This document shows positions 7,977 to 16,151 of a stretch of 64,000 nt of DNA, piece after piece (positions within the stretch are counted from its first letter, which is position 1; each line of letters starts with the position of its first letter). The DNA is from Nocardioides sp. L-11A (GTDB taxonomy: Bacteria; Actinomycetota; Actinomycetes; Propionibacteriales; Nocardioidaceae): the NCBI GenBank assembly GCA_029961745.1, contig CP124680.1:5270001-5334000 (forward strand), written 5' to 3'. Made by a program: the position numbers and the translations under genes. The notes under the pieces were generated by a model. It had not been told where the DNA came from, did no database searches, and was given only the letters and a program-made list of their open reading frames with translations.

Positions 7977-8353
7977 GCCGCACGCCCCGCCACCGCGACA
8001 CAGTCGATCTCGAGCCGTGCGCCCAACGGCAGCCCGGCGACCCGGACGCAGGTACGCGCGGGCCGATGCGCCAGGAGCTCCGCGTAGGCGAGGTTCATCT
8101 CCTGGTAGTCGGCGAAGTCGGTCAGGTACACCGTCGTCCGCACGACCCGGTCCAGTGCGCTGCCGGCGGCGCGGAGCACCGCGTCGAGGTTCGCCAACGC
8201 CTGGCGGGTCATCGCGGCCACGTCGTCGCTCACCAGGCTCCCGTCGGGCGCCAGCGGCACCTGCCCGGAGCAGTGGACCAGGCCCGCCACGACGACGGCA
8301 TGGCTCAATGGCGCACCGGGAACCGCGAGCGCGGGCAGGTCCACGGTCCTCAT
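7958..8353 (-). CDS. RidA/YjgF/UK114 family enamine/imine deaminase
   Basis: A 131-residue RidA-family protein; these trimeric proteins hydrolyse reactive enamine/imine intermediates released by amino-acid oxidases and PLP enzymes. Family features are GLVHCSGQVPLAPDGSLV, the helix TRQALANLDAVLRAAGS, the strand VVRTTVYLTDFADY, and the ligand-binding Arg in HRPARTCVRV. It is last in a seven-gene operon directly after a D-amino-acid-dehydrogenase-like flavoprotein whose imine product it could hydrolyse. ATG 8353 has a good GGAG site. The C-terminal DSSR and the stop codon come from the family A repeat. Confidence 0.9.
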   Translation of the reverse strand: MRTVDLPALAVPGAPLSHAVVVAGLVHCSGQVPLAPDGSLVSDDVAAMTRQALANLDAVLRAAGSALDRVVRTTVYLTDFADYQEMNLAYAELLAHRPARTCVRVAGLPLGARLEIDCVAVAGRAAADSSR

Positions 8354-8370
8354 GATCTCCGCTCCCCCGG

Positions 8371-9621
8371 TCATCGCGTCGGGCTCAGCGGACGCAGGAT
8401 CTCGGAGGGCCGGCCCAGGATCTGCTCGGCGAGCAGCCGGGCCGTCGCGGGCCCCTGGGTGATGCCCCACATGCCGTGGCCGCCGTGGACGAACACCCGC
8501 GACGACCTGGTGGCGCCCACCAGTGGGAGACCGTCGGCCGAGCAGGGCCGCGACCCGCACCACTCGTCCGACCGGCTGCCGAGCTCGCCCGCGAGATAGG
8601 GCGCGACCGCGGCGGCGATCTGCTGGATCCGGTCCTCCCGGAAGGGCGCGTCGGGCGCGCGGAGCTCCATCGTTCCCGCCACCCTGGTCCCGTTCGCCAG
8701 CGGTGTGCAGACCACCCGTTGGGCCGGCAGGTAGACGGGGCGGCCCACGGCGGGCCGGTCGGGCATCGTGAAGCTGTAGCCGCGCCCCGCCTGCACGGGG
8801 ACCCGGACGCCGTAGGGCCGGACCAGGCGGCTGAGCCAGGCTCCGGTCGCGACGACGACCGCGTCGAAGCGCCGTGGTGGTCCGAGCCGGTCGCGCACCT
8901 CGACCCCGCGGCCGTCGTCATGGACGGCGACGACATCGACCCCGGGGCGGATCGTCCCGCCGCGCCGGACGATGTCGTGGGCAAGCTGCTCGCAGAAGTC
9001 GCCCGGATCGAGCGTGCGCTGCGACCGGAGCAGCAGGCCGGCACCGACCTCGTCGGTCAGCTGTGGCTCCAGCTCCCGGGCGGCAGCGCCGGTGAGCACG
9101 TCCGCCTTCGCGTCCAGTCCCGCCTCGGCGGCAGCAGCGACCTCGGCGGCCAGATGATGCAGGTCGTCGGTGGTGCGGCCCACGGCGAGGATGTCGACAT
9201 CGCTGGCGCCGACCTTCACCCCGGCATCGGCGAGCTCGTCGAACGCGTCGAGCGCGACCGCGTTGATCGACGCCAGATGCCCCATCGCGTCGGCCCAGCG
9301 GGCCCGGGTCGAGCTCCGGGCGAACCGGGCGAGGAAGGACCACAGGTCCCGCGACGGGCGCAGTGACACGTGCAGCGGCGAGCGACGGTCCAGGACCGCC
9401 CGGGCGCCGTAGCGCAGGATGCCCGGCTCCGGCAGCGGCCCGGCCAGAGCCGGGGTCAGCCAGCCGGCATTGCCCCACGACGAGCCCGCGGCGACCCCGG
9501 AGCGGTCGAGGACCTCGACCTGGACGCCGGCCCGCTGCAGGAACCATGCGATCGCCAGCCCCGTGCTTCCGGCACCGACCACGCCCACCCGTTCGATCCG
9601 GTCACTGCCCATCCTCATCAT
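8371..9621 (-). CDS. DadA-like FAD-dependent amino acid/amine dehydrogenase
   Basis: A 416-residue DAO-superfamily flavoprotein. The Rossmann motif VGVVGAGSTGLAIAWFL near residues 12-28 is followed by SSWGNAGWLTP as in DadA-type D-amino acid dehydrogenases; the second FAD segment VFVHGGHGMWGITQGPATA is near the C-terminus. Likely substrates are D-amino acids or a related primary/secondary amine; glycine or sarcosine-type oxidation is an alternative. The start overlaps the end of the PucR gene by 20 nt. Three closely spaced ATGs follow an AGGAGG; the third (9612) has the best spacing. RidA follows 17 bp downstream. Confidence 0.85.
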   Translation of the reverse strand: MMRMGSDRIERVGVVGAGSTGLAIAWFLQRAGVQVEVLDRSGVAAGSSWGNAGWLTPALAGPLPEPGILRYGARAVLDRRSPLHVSLRPSRDLWSFLARFARSSTRARWADAMGHLASINAVALDAFDELADAGVKVGASDVDILAVGRTTDDLHHLAAEVAAAAEAGLDAKADVLTGAAARELEPQLTDEVGAGLLLRSQRTLDPGDFCEQLAHDIVRRGGTIRPGVDVVAVHDDGRGVEVRDRLGPPRRFDAVVVATGAWLSRLVRPYGVRVPVQAGRGYSFTMPDRPAVGRPVYLPAQRVVCTPLANGTRVAGTMELRAPDAPFREDRIQQIAAAVAPYLAGELGSRSDEWCGSRPCSADGLPLVGATRSSRVFVHGGHGMWGITQGPATARLLAEQILGRPSEILRPLSPTR

Positions 9622-11227
9622 TCCTCCTCTCGGCCGCGCCGCCCACGCCTCGGGCGAGCGACGGCGGACCGGTCATCTGCAGCCTGCGGATGCCCAGCCA
9701 CGTGAGCAGCACGGTGTCGGGGTCCTGCAGGTCGAACTCGCCCACCTCGGCAGCTCGCCGCAGGCGGTAGCGCACGGTGTTGGGGTGCACGTGCAGCCGC
9801 CGGGCGGCGGTCGCGACATCCCCGATCGCCGCCAGGTAGGCCTCCAGCGAGACCAGCAGATCGGTCGCGTTGTCGCGGTCGTAGGACAGCAGCCGGCCGA
9901 GGACGCCGTCGACCGGATCCACCCCTTCCGACTGGAGGTAGTCCTCGGCCGCGATCAGGACCGCCCCCAGGGTGCTCTCCTCGGGGAACATCACCTCGCT
10001 GCCCGATCCCATCCGGCGCCGGACCCGGATCGAGCGGTCCACGTCCCTGCGGGAGTAGATCAGCTCGTCCAGGGTGCGAGCGCTGCGGCCCACCGCCACG
10101 TAGCCCGCCGGGATCGCGATGCTGCGCAGCATGCGCGACGCGAGCGCGTCGATGCGCACGGCGGACTGCTCGGTCAGTACGACGGCGTACAGCTGGTCGT
10201 CCATGGTCGTCACGGCCGACGTGGGGCTGGCCGCGGTCAGCTGGAGCGCGACCGCGTCGGCGATCCGATAGCGGCCCTCCTCGTCGATGCCCGTCAGGTC
10301 GACGGCGAGGACCCGGGACTCGCGGTCCGCCAGGCCCAGCCGGGTCCGGGCCTCGGCGGCGTCGGGCGTGCGTGAGAGGAGATCGGCCAGGAGCTCCGCG
10401 CGCAGCCGGCGGCCACCGCGCCCCTCCGCCCGCCGACGCAGGAGGGCCAGCGCCACCACGCGGGCCGCGTCGGCGAAGGCCGCCTCGCGGTCGGGGCCGA
10501 CCGGGCCGTCGACGACGGCCCACATCGACCCCAGGAGCACACCGCCCGACCAGACCGGCATGGCCAGCCGCGGCCGGAGACCGTCGAGCTCGAGGTACAG
10601 CGGCGACTCCGCCTCCGCGAGGCGCTCGTGGACACCGGCGGCGTCGAGCAGGTCGCGATACTCCTGGGGTACGGCGCGGCCGAGCACGGTGGCGGCACGC
10701 GCCGGGTCGACCTCCTGGTTGCGCTGGGAGAACGCGATGACGGTGAAGTCGCGATCCTCGATCGTCACCGGACCGGCGACGAGCTCGCTGACGGCGTTGG
10801 CGACCTCGAACAGGTCGGTGCCGAAGGCTTCGCTGTCCCCGCCGGCAGTCCCCGCGAACGTCCCCAGACCCAGTCGCTCGCGGACCAGGCCGGCGACGTG
10901 GAACCACGACGCCTGCGGCTCGATGAGCACGACATGGGCCCGGCCGAGCCGCGGCGAGGCGAGCAGCCGCCGGCGCAGCTCGGCGCTGTGCTTGGCGATG
11001 ATGGCCGCGACCCCGAGGGTCTCGGCGACGGACGGATCGTCGGCCGCGCCGTCGCCCACGTCGAGCAGCACCGTCGCCGGCTCGACCGCAGCGAGGGAGC
11101 CGTCGGCGATCTCGGCGAAGCGGATCAGCGGATCGCGGTCCTCCGCGCCGGACACGACGTCGCGGACCAGCGGCCCGAGGTCACGGACCAGCTGGGCGAG
11201 GCGGACACCGGAGACCCCTGGCTGCAT
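9602..11227 (-). CDS. PucR-family transcriptional regulator
   Basis: A 541-residue regulator. The N-terminal 170 residues look like a PucR-type effector domain, the middle is a GAF/CdaR-like region, and the C-terminus has the PucR helix-turn-helix (VATAARRLHVHPNTVRYRLRRAAEVGEFDL-type, about residues 480-515). PucR and CdaR regulators sense catabolic substrates and usually activate adjacent operons. Its ATG shares one base with the ABC ATPase stop (TGATG), so it is translationally coupled within the operon and probably autoregulates the HD/ABC/DadA/RidA cluster. Confidence 0.85.
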   Translation of the reverse strand: MQPGVSGVRLAQLVRDLGPLVRDVVSGAEDRDPLIRFAEIADGSLAAVEPATVLLDVGDGAADDPSVAETLGVAAIIAKHSAELRRRLLASPRLGRAHVVLIEPQASWFHVAGLVRERLGLGTFAGTAGGDSEAFGTDLFEVANAVSELVAGPVTIEDRDFTVIAFSQRNQEVDPARAATVLGRAVPQEYRDLLDAAGVHERLAEAESPLYLELDGLRPRLAMPVWSGGVLLGSMWAVVDGPVGPDREAAFADAARVVALALLRRRAEGRGGRRLRAELLADLLSRTPDAAEARTRLGLADRESRVLAVDLTGIDEEGRYRIADAVALQLTAASPTSAVTTMDDQLYAVVLTEQSAVRIDALASRMLRSIAIPAGYVAVGRSARTLDELIYSRRDVDRSIRVRRRMGSGSEVMFPEESTLGAVLIAAEDYLQSEGVDPVDGVLGRLLSYDRDNATDLLVSLEAYLAAIGDVATAARRLHVHPNTVRYRLRRAAEVGEFDLQDPDTVLLTWLGIRRLQMTGPPSLARGVGGAAERRNDEDGQ

Positions 11228-12069
11228 CACCGTTGACCGGCGCCGTCGGTGGCGAGCTTCACCACGTCCGGTACGTCGCCGCCCGTCGCCTCCTCGAAGT
11301 GCGCGAGGAGATCGCCGGCGGTCAGCGCCCGGCCGGGGTTGCGCAGGTCCGCGGCGATGCTGCCCTGGTGCATGATCACCACCCGGTCGGCCAGCTCCAC
11401 GGCCTGATCGAGGTTGTGGGTGATCATCAGGCAGGCCAGCCGGTTCTCGGCGACCAGGCGACCGGTGGCCGCGATCACCGTGCGCCCGCTGCGCGGGTCG
11501 AGGGCGGCGGCGTGCTCGTCCACGAGCAGCACGGTCGGCGCGGCGACACTCGCCATCGCCACGGCCACCGCCTGGCGCTGTCCGCCGGACAGCTCGGCGC
11601 CCAGCGACGACAGGCGATCCTCCAGGCCCATGCCCAGCCCGGCGAGCGCCGCTCGTCCCCGCTCCCGGCGCTCCCGGGTGAGCAGTCGCCCCAGGGGCCG
11701 ACGCCGTCCGGTGAAGGCCTGGGCGAGGGCGAGGTTCTCCTCGAGGGTCAGCCGGCCCATGACGTTGACCTCGGGATCCTGGCGGATGGTCCACAGCTGG
11801 CGGGCCCGCTTCCACGAGGGCCAGCGGGTCACGTCGCGTCCCGCCACCCACACGCTGCCCTCGTCGGGCACGAGACCGCCGGCCACCACGTTCATCAGGG
11901 TCGACTTGCCCGCGCCGTTCGATCCGAGGATCGCGACCAGCTCGCCGGGCTGGACGCTCAGGCTCGCACCCCGGAGCGCACGGATGGTGTCGCGGCCCGA
12001 GCCGCTGAACGACTTGCTGCAGCCGCGGACGTCGAGGCTGGGCGGGGAGTCAGAGGATGGGGCTGACAC
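11227..12069 (-). CDS. ABC transporter ATP-binding protein
   Basis: A 280-residue ABC ATPase with Walker A GSNGAGKST (about residues 49-57), Q-loop, signature LSGGQRQA, Walker B VLLVDEHAAALD and switch His in MITHNLD. It energises uptake together with the permease and substrate-binding protein just upstream. It belongs to the set that pairs with ABC_sub_bind/BPD_transp_2 components, often annotated for amino acids, tryptophan-like ligands or nucleosides. It overlaps the permease by 20 nt and the PucR start by 1 nt. Confidence 0.9.
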   Translation of the reverse strand: MSAPSSDSPPSLDVRGCSKSFSGSGRDTIRALRGASLSVQPGELVAILGSNGAGKSTLMNVVAGGLVPDEGSVWVAGRDVTRWPSWKRARQLWTIRQDPEVNVMGRLTLEENLALAQAFTGRRRPLGRLLTRERRERGRAALAGLGMGLEDRLSSLGAELSGGQRQAVAVAMASVAAPTVLLVDEHAAALDPRSGRTVIAATGRLVAENRLACLMITHNLDQAVELADRVVIMHQGSIAADLRNPGRALTAGDLLAHFEEATGGDVPDVVKLATDGAGQR

Positions 12070-12994
12070 GATCGGCCTCCAGGTAGTCGGTTTGGATCCG
12101 GCGCCGCTGGGCCCGCGCGGATGCCGAGATGCCGCGCGCCCAGGACGACCCGTGGCTGCGGGCCACCAGGACGACGATCACCGCGATGCTGGTGACCAGC
12201 CGCAGGCTGTTCGCCGAGCCGCCGTTCTCCAGCGTCCAGGCGACGATGAAGCGGTAGACCAGCACGCCCAGGACGACGGCGGCCAGCGCGAGCACCGGGC
12301 GGTCGCTGCGGATGATGGTCCTGCCCAGGACCAGGGCGGCGATGCCGACGACGAGCGTGCCGACCTGGATCGAGACGTCCATGAAGCCCTGCTGCTGGAC
12401 GACCAGGGCGCCCGACAGGCCCACCAGGGCGTTGGCGACCCCGAGGCCGGCCAACTGCCGCATCTCGGTGCGCACGCCCATGGCCCTGCTGGTCTGGATG
12501 TTCAGTCCCGTGGCGCGGATGGACACGCCGAAGCTGGTCGAGAGCAGCCACAGGAGGAAGGCGACGCACGCGAGCGAGGCGAGCCCGCCGACCAGGATGT
12601 TGGCCTCGGTCAGCCCGAGGTCGAGTCCCTGCGCCTGGGTGAACAGCGTCTCCACCCCGATCAGCGCGACATTCGCACCGCCCATCACGAACAGGCAGAT
12701 CGACCAGCAGGCGGCGGTGACCAGGATCGACGCCAGCAGGGTGTTCATCCGCAGGAAGACGTGCAGCGACCCGGTCGTGAGCCCGGCCGCGCCGCCGGCC
12801 GCCATGGCTGCGGCGACCGCGATCCACGGCGACCCGCCCGATTGGAGCACCGCCGCACAGGTCGCGCCGCCCAGCCCGAAGGAGCCCTCGATCGTGAGGT
12901 CGGGCAGGCTCAGCACGATCAGGCTGAGGTAGATGCCCAGCGCCAACGGGATGTACTGGGCCCCGATCTCCAGGGCGGTGAGCGCCGCCGTCAC
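12050..12994 (-). CDS. ABC transporter permease
   Basis: A 314-residue integral membrane permease with 8-9 hydrophobic segments and the LIVH-type core (PDLTIEGSFGLGGA near the N-terminus, RTEMRQLAGLGVANALVGLSGAL in the middle). Start GTG 12994 overlaps the substrate-binding-protein stop (GTGA), indicating coupled translation. It forms the membrane pore for the ligand bound by the lipoprotein encoded upstream. Substrate unknown. Confidence 0.88.
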   Translation of the reverse strand: MTAALTALEIGAQYIPLALGIYLSLIVLSLPDLTIEGSFGLGGATCAAVLQSGGSPWIAVAAAMAAGGAAGLTTGSLHVFLRMNTLLASILVTAACWSICLFVMGGANVALIGVETLFTQAQGLDLGLTEANILVGGLASLACVAFLLWLLSTSFGVSIRATGLNIQTSRAMGVRTEMRQLAGLGVANALVGLSGALVVQQQGFMDVSIQVGTLVVGIAALVLGRTIIRSDRPVLALAAVVLGVLVYRFIVAWTLENGGSANSLRLVTSIAVIVVLVARSHGSSWARGISASARAQRRRIQTDYLEADRVSPIL

Positions 12995-13971
12995 GAGGAC
13001 GTCCCGACGTACTCGACCTCGAGGCCGTCGGGGACCTGCAGGCCGAGCCGCTCGAGGACGGCCTCGTTGACCGACATGGCGCTGGCGTCGGGCACGTAGA
13101 CCGGGATCCTGCCCGCGTCGTCGCTGTCGAGCACCTTGGCGACCAGCTTGCCGGCCTCGACGCCGAGGGCGCCGTAGTCGTACATCCCGGCCACCAGGGC
13201 GCCCTGCTCGACGGACTCGGTCGTCCCGCCGAACACCGGCAGGCCGGCGTCCTCGGCGACCTTCAGGATGCCGGCGACGCCGCTGACCGTCGGGCCGTCG
13301 CCGGCCACCTGGATCGCGTCGACCTTGCCCACGAGGAGGCGAGCCGCCTGCGTCGTCTCGGACGGATTGGCGATCGGCGACTCGACGATCTCGATCCCGG
13401 CCTTCTTCGCCGCGGCGATCGCGCGGGCGGCCAGGGCGTCGCCCGACGAGTCGCCGTTCTTCCAGATCAGGCCCACCCGCGTGACGTCCGGCGCGATCGC
13501 CAGCATGGCGTCGAGCTCGAGCTCGACCGGAAGCGGGTCGCTGACCCCGGTCGTGTTGTTGCCGGGCTCCTCCAGCGAGGACACCAGCTTCGCCTCGACC
13601 GGCGCCGAGGAGGCGAAGAAGACCAGCGGCGCCTTCCTGCCCGGCTGCAGGAAGGCCTGCGATCCGGGCGTCGCCAGGCCGAACAGCACGTCGCAGTCGG
13701 CGTCGCGCAGGAACTGGCTGACGATCGTCTGCTGGGTCGCGGCATCGCCCTCGGGGTTGCGGATGTCGTAGGTGACCTCGTCCTCGCCGTAGCCGGAGGC
13801 CGCCATCCCCTCCTTCAGACCCTCGAGCCCCTCCTTGAAGATGGGGAGGGTCACGTACTCGTTGACGCACACCTTGACGCCGTCGGCGTCGCCACCGCCC
13901 GAACCGCCGCACGCGGCGAGGCCGGTGACGGCGAGGGCGGCCGAGACGGTGATCAGGACTGACTTCTTCAT
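12991..13971 (-). CDS. ABC transporter substrate-binding lipoprotein
   Basis: A 326-residue lipoprotein: n-region MKKSVLI, hydrophobic core and lipobox LAAC (Cys about residue 20), then a two-lobed binding domain of the ABC_sub_bind (TrpX/YtlA-like) family, with motifs FGLATPGSQAFL, LVFFASSAPVEAKLV, VGLIWKNGDSSGD and GMYDYGALGVEAGKL. It would capture the ligand at the outer membrane face and feed the permease. Known ligands in the family include aromatic amino acids, but the ligand here cannot be read from sequence. It starts 20 bp after the HD-domain gene. Confidence 0.88.
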   Translation of the reverse strand: MKKSVLITVSAALAVTGLAACGGSGGGDADGVKVCVNEYVTLPIFKEGLEGLKEGMAASGYGEDEVTYDIRNPEGDAATQQTIVSQFLRDADCDVLFGLATPGSQAFLQPGRKAPLVFFASSAPVEAKLVSSLEEPGNNTTGVSDPLPVELELDAMLAIAPDVTRVGLIWKNGDSSGDALAARAIAAAKKAGIEIVESPIANPSETTQAARLLVGKVDAIQVAGDGPTVSGVAGILKVAEDAGLPVFGGTTESVEQGALVAGMYDYGALGVEAGKLVAKVLDSDDAGRIPVYVPDASAMSVNEAVLERLGLQVPDGLEVEYVGTSS

Positions 13972-13991
13972 TCCGGGTGACCTCTCAGTCG

Positions 13992-14543
13992 TCACATGCC
14001 GGGCGGCACATTGATGGGATGGGCGAGGACCCGCTTCAGCACGGGCTCGAAGTACTCCAGGGGCTTGGCCGTGTAGGTCTCGCTGAAGGCCGGCTCGTCG
14101 TACCGCTCGCAGAACTCCTGCGTGGCGGCGGCGAACTCGTGCTCGACGATGGCTGCCGGTGGGTCCCAGGTCTCGCCGAGCAGGGGGTAGTAGTACTGCG
14201 CCTGGAAGACCGGGTGGTGCTTGACCACCCACCACGTCCGGTCGTCGACGAAGGGACGGAGGATCGCGGCCGCGACGTCGCCGTGGTTCGTGGGCGCCAG
14301 CGAGTCGCCGATGTCGTGGAGCAGGGCGGCGACGACGTACCTGTCGTCCGCGCCCGCGTTCATCGCCCGCGTCGCGGTCTGCAGGGCGTGCTCCAACTGC
14401 GAGACGTTGAGGGTGCGGCGCCGGGCCGCGCCGCGCAGCTCGTGGAGGAGGCGGTTCGTGAGGTTGTCGAAGACCTCCTCCTCGAACCGGACCACCCCCT
14501 GGATCTCCGCGATGCTCGCCCTGCCGAGATGTCCTTCGTTCAT
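13992..14543 (-). CDS. HD-domain protein, PhnZ/TmpB-like diiron oxygenase or phosphohydrolase
   Basis: A 183-residue HD-superfamily protein, first gene of the operon. Candidate metal ligands in order are His52 (LEHALQTA), His76-Asp77 (LLHDIGD), His87 (NHGDVAA), His109/110 (VVKHHPVF) and Asp149. The NHG..VAA and VKHHP...QYYYP features resemble COG4341, which includes the mixed-valent diiron oxygenases PhnZ and TmpB that cleave hydroxyphosphonates. A plain phosphohydrolase is the alternative. Its place beside an amine oxidoreductase, RidA and an uptake system favours a catabolic role. Start has GGAGGAGACC before ATG. Confidence 0.75.
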   Translation of the reverse strand: MNEGHLGRASIAEIQGVVRFEEEVFDNLTNRLLHELRGAARRRTLNVSQLEHALQTATRAMNAGADDRYVVAALLHDIGDSLAPTNHGDVAAAILRPFVDDRTWWVVKHHPVFQAQYYYPLLGETWDPPAAIVEHEFAAATQEFCERYDEPAFSETYTAKPLEYFEPVLKRVLAHPINVPPGM

Positions 14544-14606
14544 GGTCTCCTCCAGACGGTCGGACTCGGTGCGCGTCAGGCTAGTCACGGCCGTCGGGAG
14601 GTGTCG

Positions 14607-14704
14607 TTGGCCGAATCGCCAAGCCGATCCGGTCCTGCTTGGGGGGTCGGCCAAGTTGCCGTCCTGCTGTCGCCGGGACGACCTTCCTTGTCGGATCGGC
14701 CAAG
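14607..14704. promoter_or_regulatory. repeated CGGCCAAG boxes upstream of the HD/ABC operon
   Basis: The 308-bp gap between the operon and the sulfotransferase gene holds TTGGC-N6-GCCAA (14607-14622) and two TCGGCCAAG boxes (14647-14655, 14696-14704), about 31-49 bp apart. They are plausible binding sites for the operon's PucR regulator. The rest of the gap is the family A repeat and otherwise featureless. Confidence 0.4.
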
Positions 14705-14732
14705 CCGAGCGGGAGGTGGCGACTCCTCCCGG

Positions 14733-14828
14733 CGCGGATTCATCAGGGGATGTGGCCGAGCCGCCGCTTCTGTAGCGGTACTCCGCACGGGAAGCAACGA
14801 CTGACCTGCCTACCGTGATGAATCCGCG
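14733..14828. repeat. 96-bp terminal-inverted-repeat element, family A copy 2
   Basis: Same length and ends as the copy at 7881-7976 (CGCGGATTCATCA at the left, TGATGAATCCGCG at the right). One base of the left arm is changed (C to G at 14746) and about 7 interior bases differ. It lies 24 bp beyond the sulfotransferase stop. Both copies have the same orientation and bracket the seven-gene catabolic operon. Confidence 0.8.
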
Positions 14829-14851
14829 GCCGGACCTGCACCGACCTCCCG

Positions 14852-16084
14852 CTACCGGGGTGCGCGGTTGCGGGCCTTGCGGTACACCTCGAGCGCCTGG
14901 CGGCCCTTGCCGCTGTTCTCGAGCTTGTGCACGGTCCACTCCATCGACCGCATCAGCCGCGGGGTGCGGGCGCGGACCAGCTCGCGGCGCGCGTCCTCGA
15001 GCTTGCGGCGCAGGCGCTCGTTCTCGGCGTGCGCCTCGGCGTTGTCCAGCAGCAGCGCCTTGATCGCGTCGACGGCGGCCGCGGCGACCTGACGCTCGGG
15101 CGGGTGGTCGGGGTCGACCCATTTGCCGCTCGGCGCGGGCGCGCCCCGGAGGTCCTCGAGGTCCCCGACGACGTCGTACCCACGGCGCGCGAGCTCGGCG
15201 ATCCAACGCTCGGTCAGGTCGGTGACCCAGGGGTACTGGTCGGGCGGGAGGCCGAGGCGCGCCGACTTGGTGCGCTTGGACAGCGTGCGGTGGGCGAGCA
15301 GCTCGCGCACCAGCGGCCGGTAGTGCTGCGGGGGCAGGTCGCGGGCGGCGACCCGGTTGATCCGCCGGATCAGCGCCGACTCGGGTACGCCGAGGCTCGG
15401 GTTGGCACGCTGCGTCGTGAGTTTGAGGTCGAGCTCGCCGAGGCCGAAGGCCGTGCTGAACCGCTCCCACAGCAGATCGGGCGGTCCACCCGAGGGCGGG
15501 ACGGTGACCAGGTGGATCCGCTCCGGCGGCAGGTCCGCACCCCAGCGGTCGAGGATGTCGGGGATCTCCTGCACGCCCCAGAACCAGGCGCCGACCCGGT
15601 GCGCCCGCTCCGGGTCCTGGATCAGCTCCAGGAAGCGGCCGTAGCCGAAGCGGGCGCGGTGCTTGACGTTCTCCTGCCACTCGGCAGGGATCTGGCGGAC
15701 CAGGTCGCGCACGGAGAGGATGAGGTGGATCTCGGTGCCGCCGTCGCTGGTGTCGCCGCCCGGCCGGTGGCCGAGCGAGGCGAGGGCCCGCGCGACCTGG
15801 CTGCGCGAGGCGGAGGCGAGGATCTCGTGGCTGATGATGGAGGTGCCCTCATGGGCCCGGACCTCGGCGGAGAGCCTGTCCCAGGCACCGACGGCCTGCG
15901 CCTCGAGCCCGCCCCAGCGCAGCCGCATCAGGTCGAGGGCGGCGAGGAAATGGGCGTCGAACCGGTCCGCCGGGTAGTTGACGTCCTGCTTGAGCAGGCG
16001 CCCGCGGTTCTTGTAGAGCACGTCCTGGAGGTACGACGTCCCGGTCTTGGGCGTGCCGACGTGCAGAAGGACCCGCCTGCTCAC
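14852..16084 (-). CDS. sulfotransferase-fold protein with coiled-coil C-terminus
   Basis: A 410-residue protein. The N-terminal P-loop-like PSB motif VGTPKTGTSYLQD (about residues 9-21) is the PAPS-binding loop of sulfotransferases, and LILSVRDLVRQIPAEWQE resembles the 3'-phosphate-binding (3'-PB) region. The last ~90 residues are charged and heptad-like (NAEAHAENERLRRKLEDARRE), predicting a coiled coil. The acceptor is unknown, perhaps a cell-surface glycan or lipid. GTG 16084 is chosen because GGGGA lies 6 nt upstream; a GTG 12 nt earlier is possible. The upstream gene of unknown function is only 67 bp away and co-directional. Confidence 0.75.
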   Translation of the reverse strand: MSRRVLLHVGTPKTGTSYLQDVLYKNRGRLLKQDVNYPADRFDAHFLAALDLMRLRWGGLEAQAVGAWDRLSAEVRAHEGTSIISHEILASASRSQVARALASLGHRPGGDTSDGGTEIHLILSVRDLVRQIPAEWQENVKHRARFGYGRFLELIQDPERAHRVGAWFWGVQEIPDILDRWGADLPPERIHLVTVPPSGGPPDLLWERFSTAFGLGELDLKLTTQRANPSLGVPESALIRRINRVAARDLPPQHYRPLVRELLAHRTLSKRTKSARLGLPPDQYPWVTDLTERWIAELARRGYDVVGDLEDLRGAPAPSGKWVDPDHPPERQVAAAAVDAIKALLLDNAEAHAENERLRRKLEDARRELVRARTPRLMRSMEWTVHKLENSGKGRQALEVYRKARNRAPR

Positions 16085-16151
16085 CGGAGTCCCCACCGAA
16101 GGCTGCGGCGGCGGAGTGCGGCGGAGGAGCCGCGGACCTGGGCCGGGTGGT

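Noticed and set aside
13992..14543. HD-domain protein as a (p)ppGpp hydrolase
   Set aside because: Too short, lacks the SpoT/MESH signature residues and context; the PhnZ/TmpB-like or generic phosphohydrolase reading fits better.
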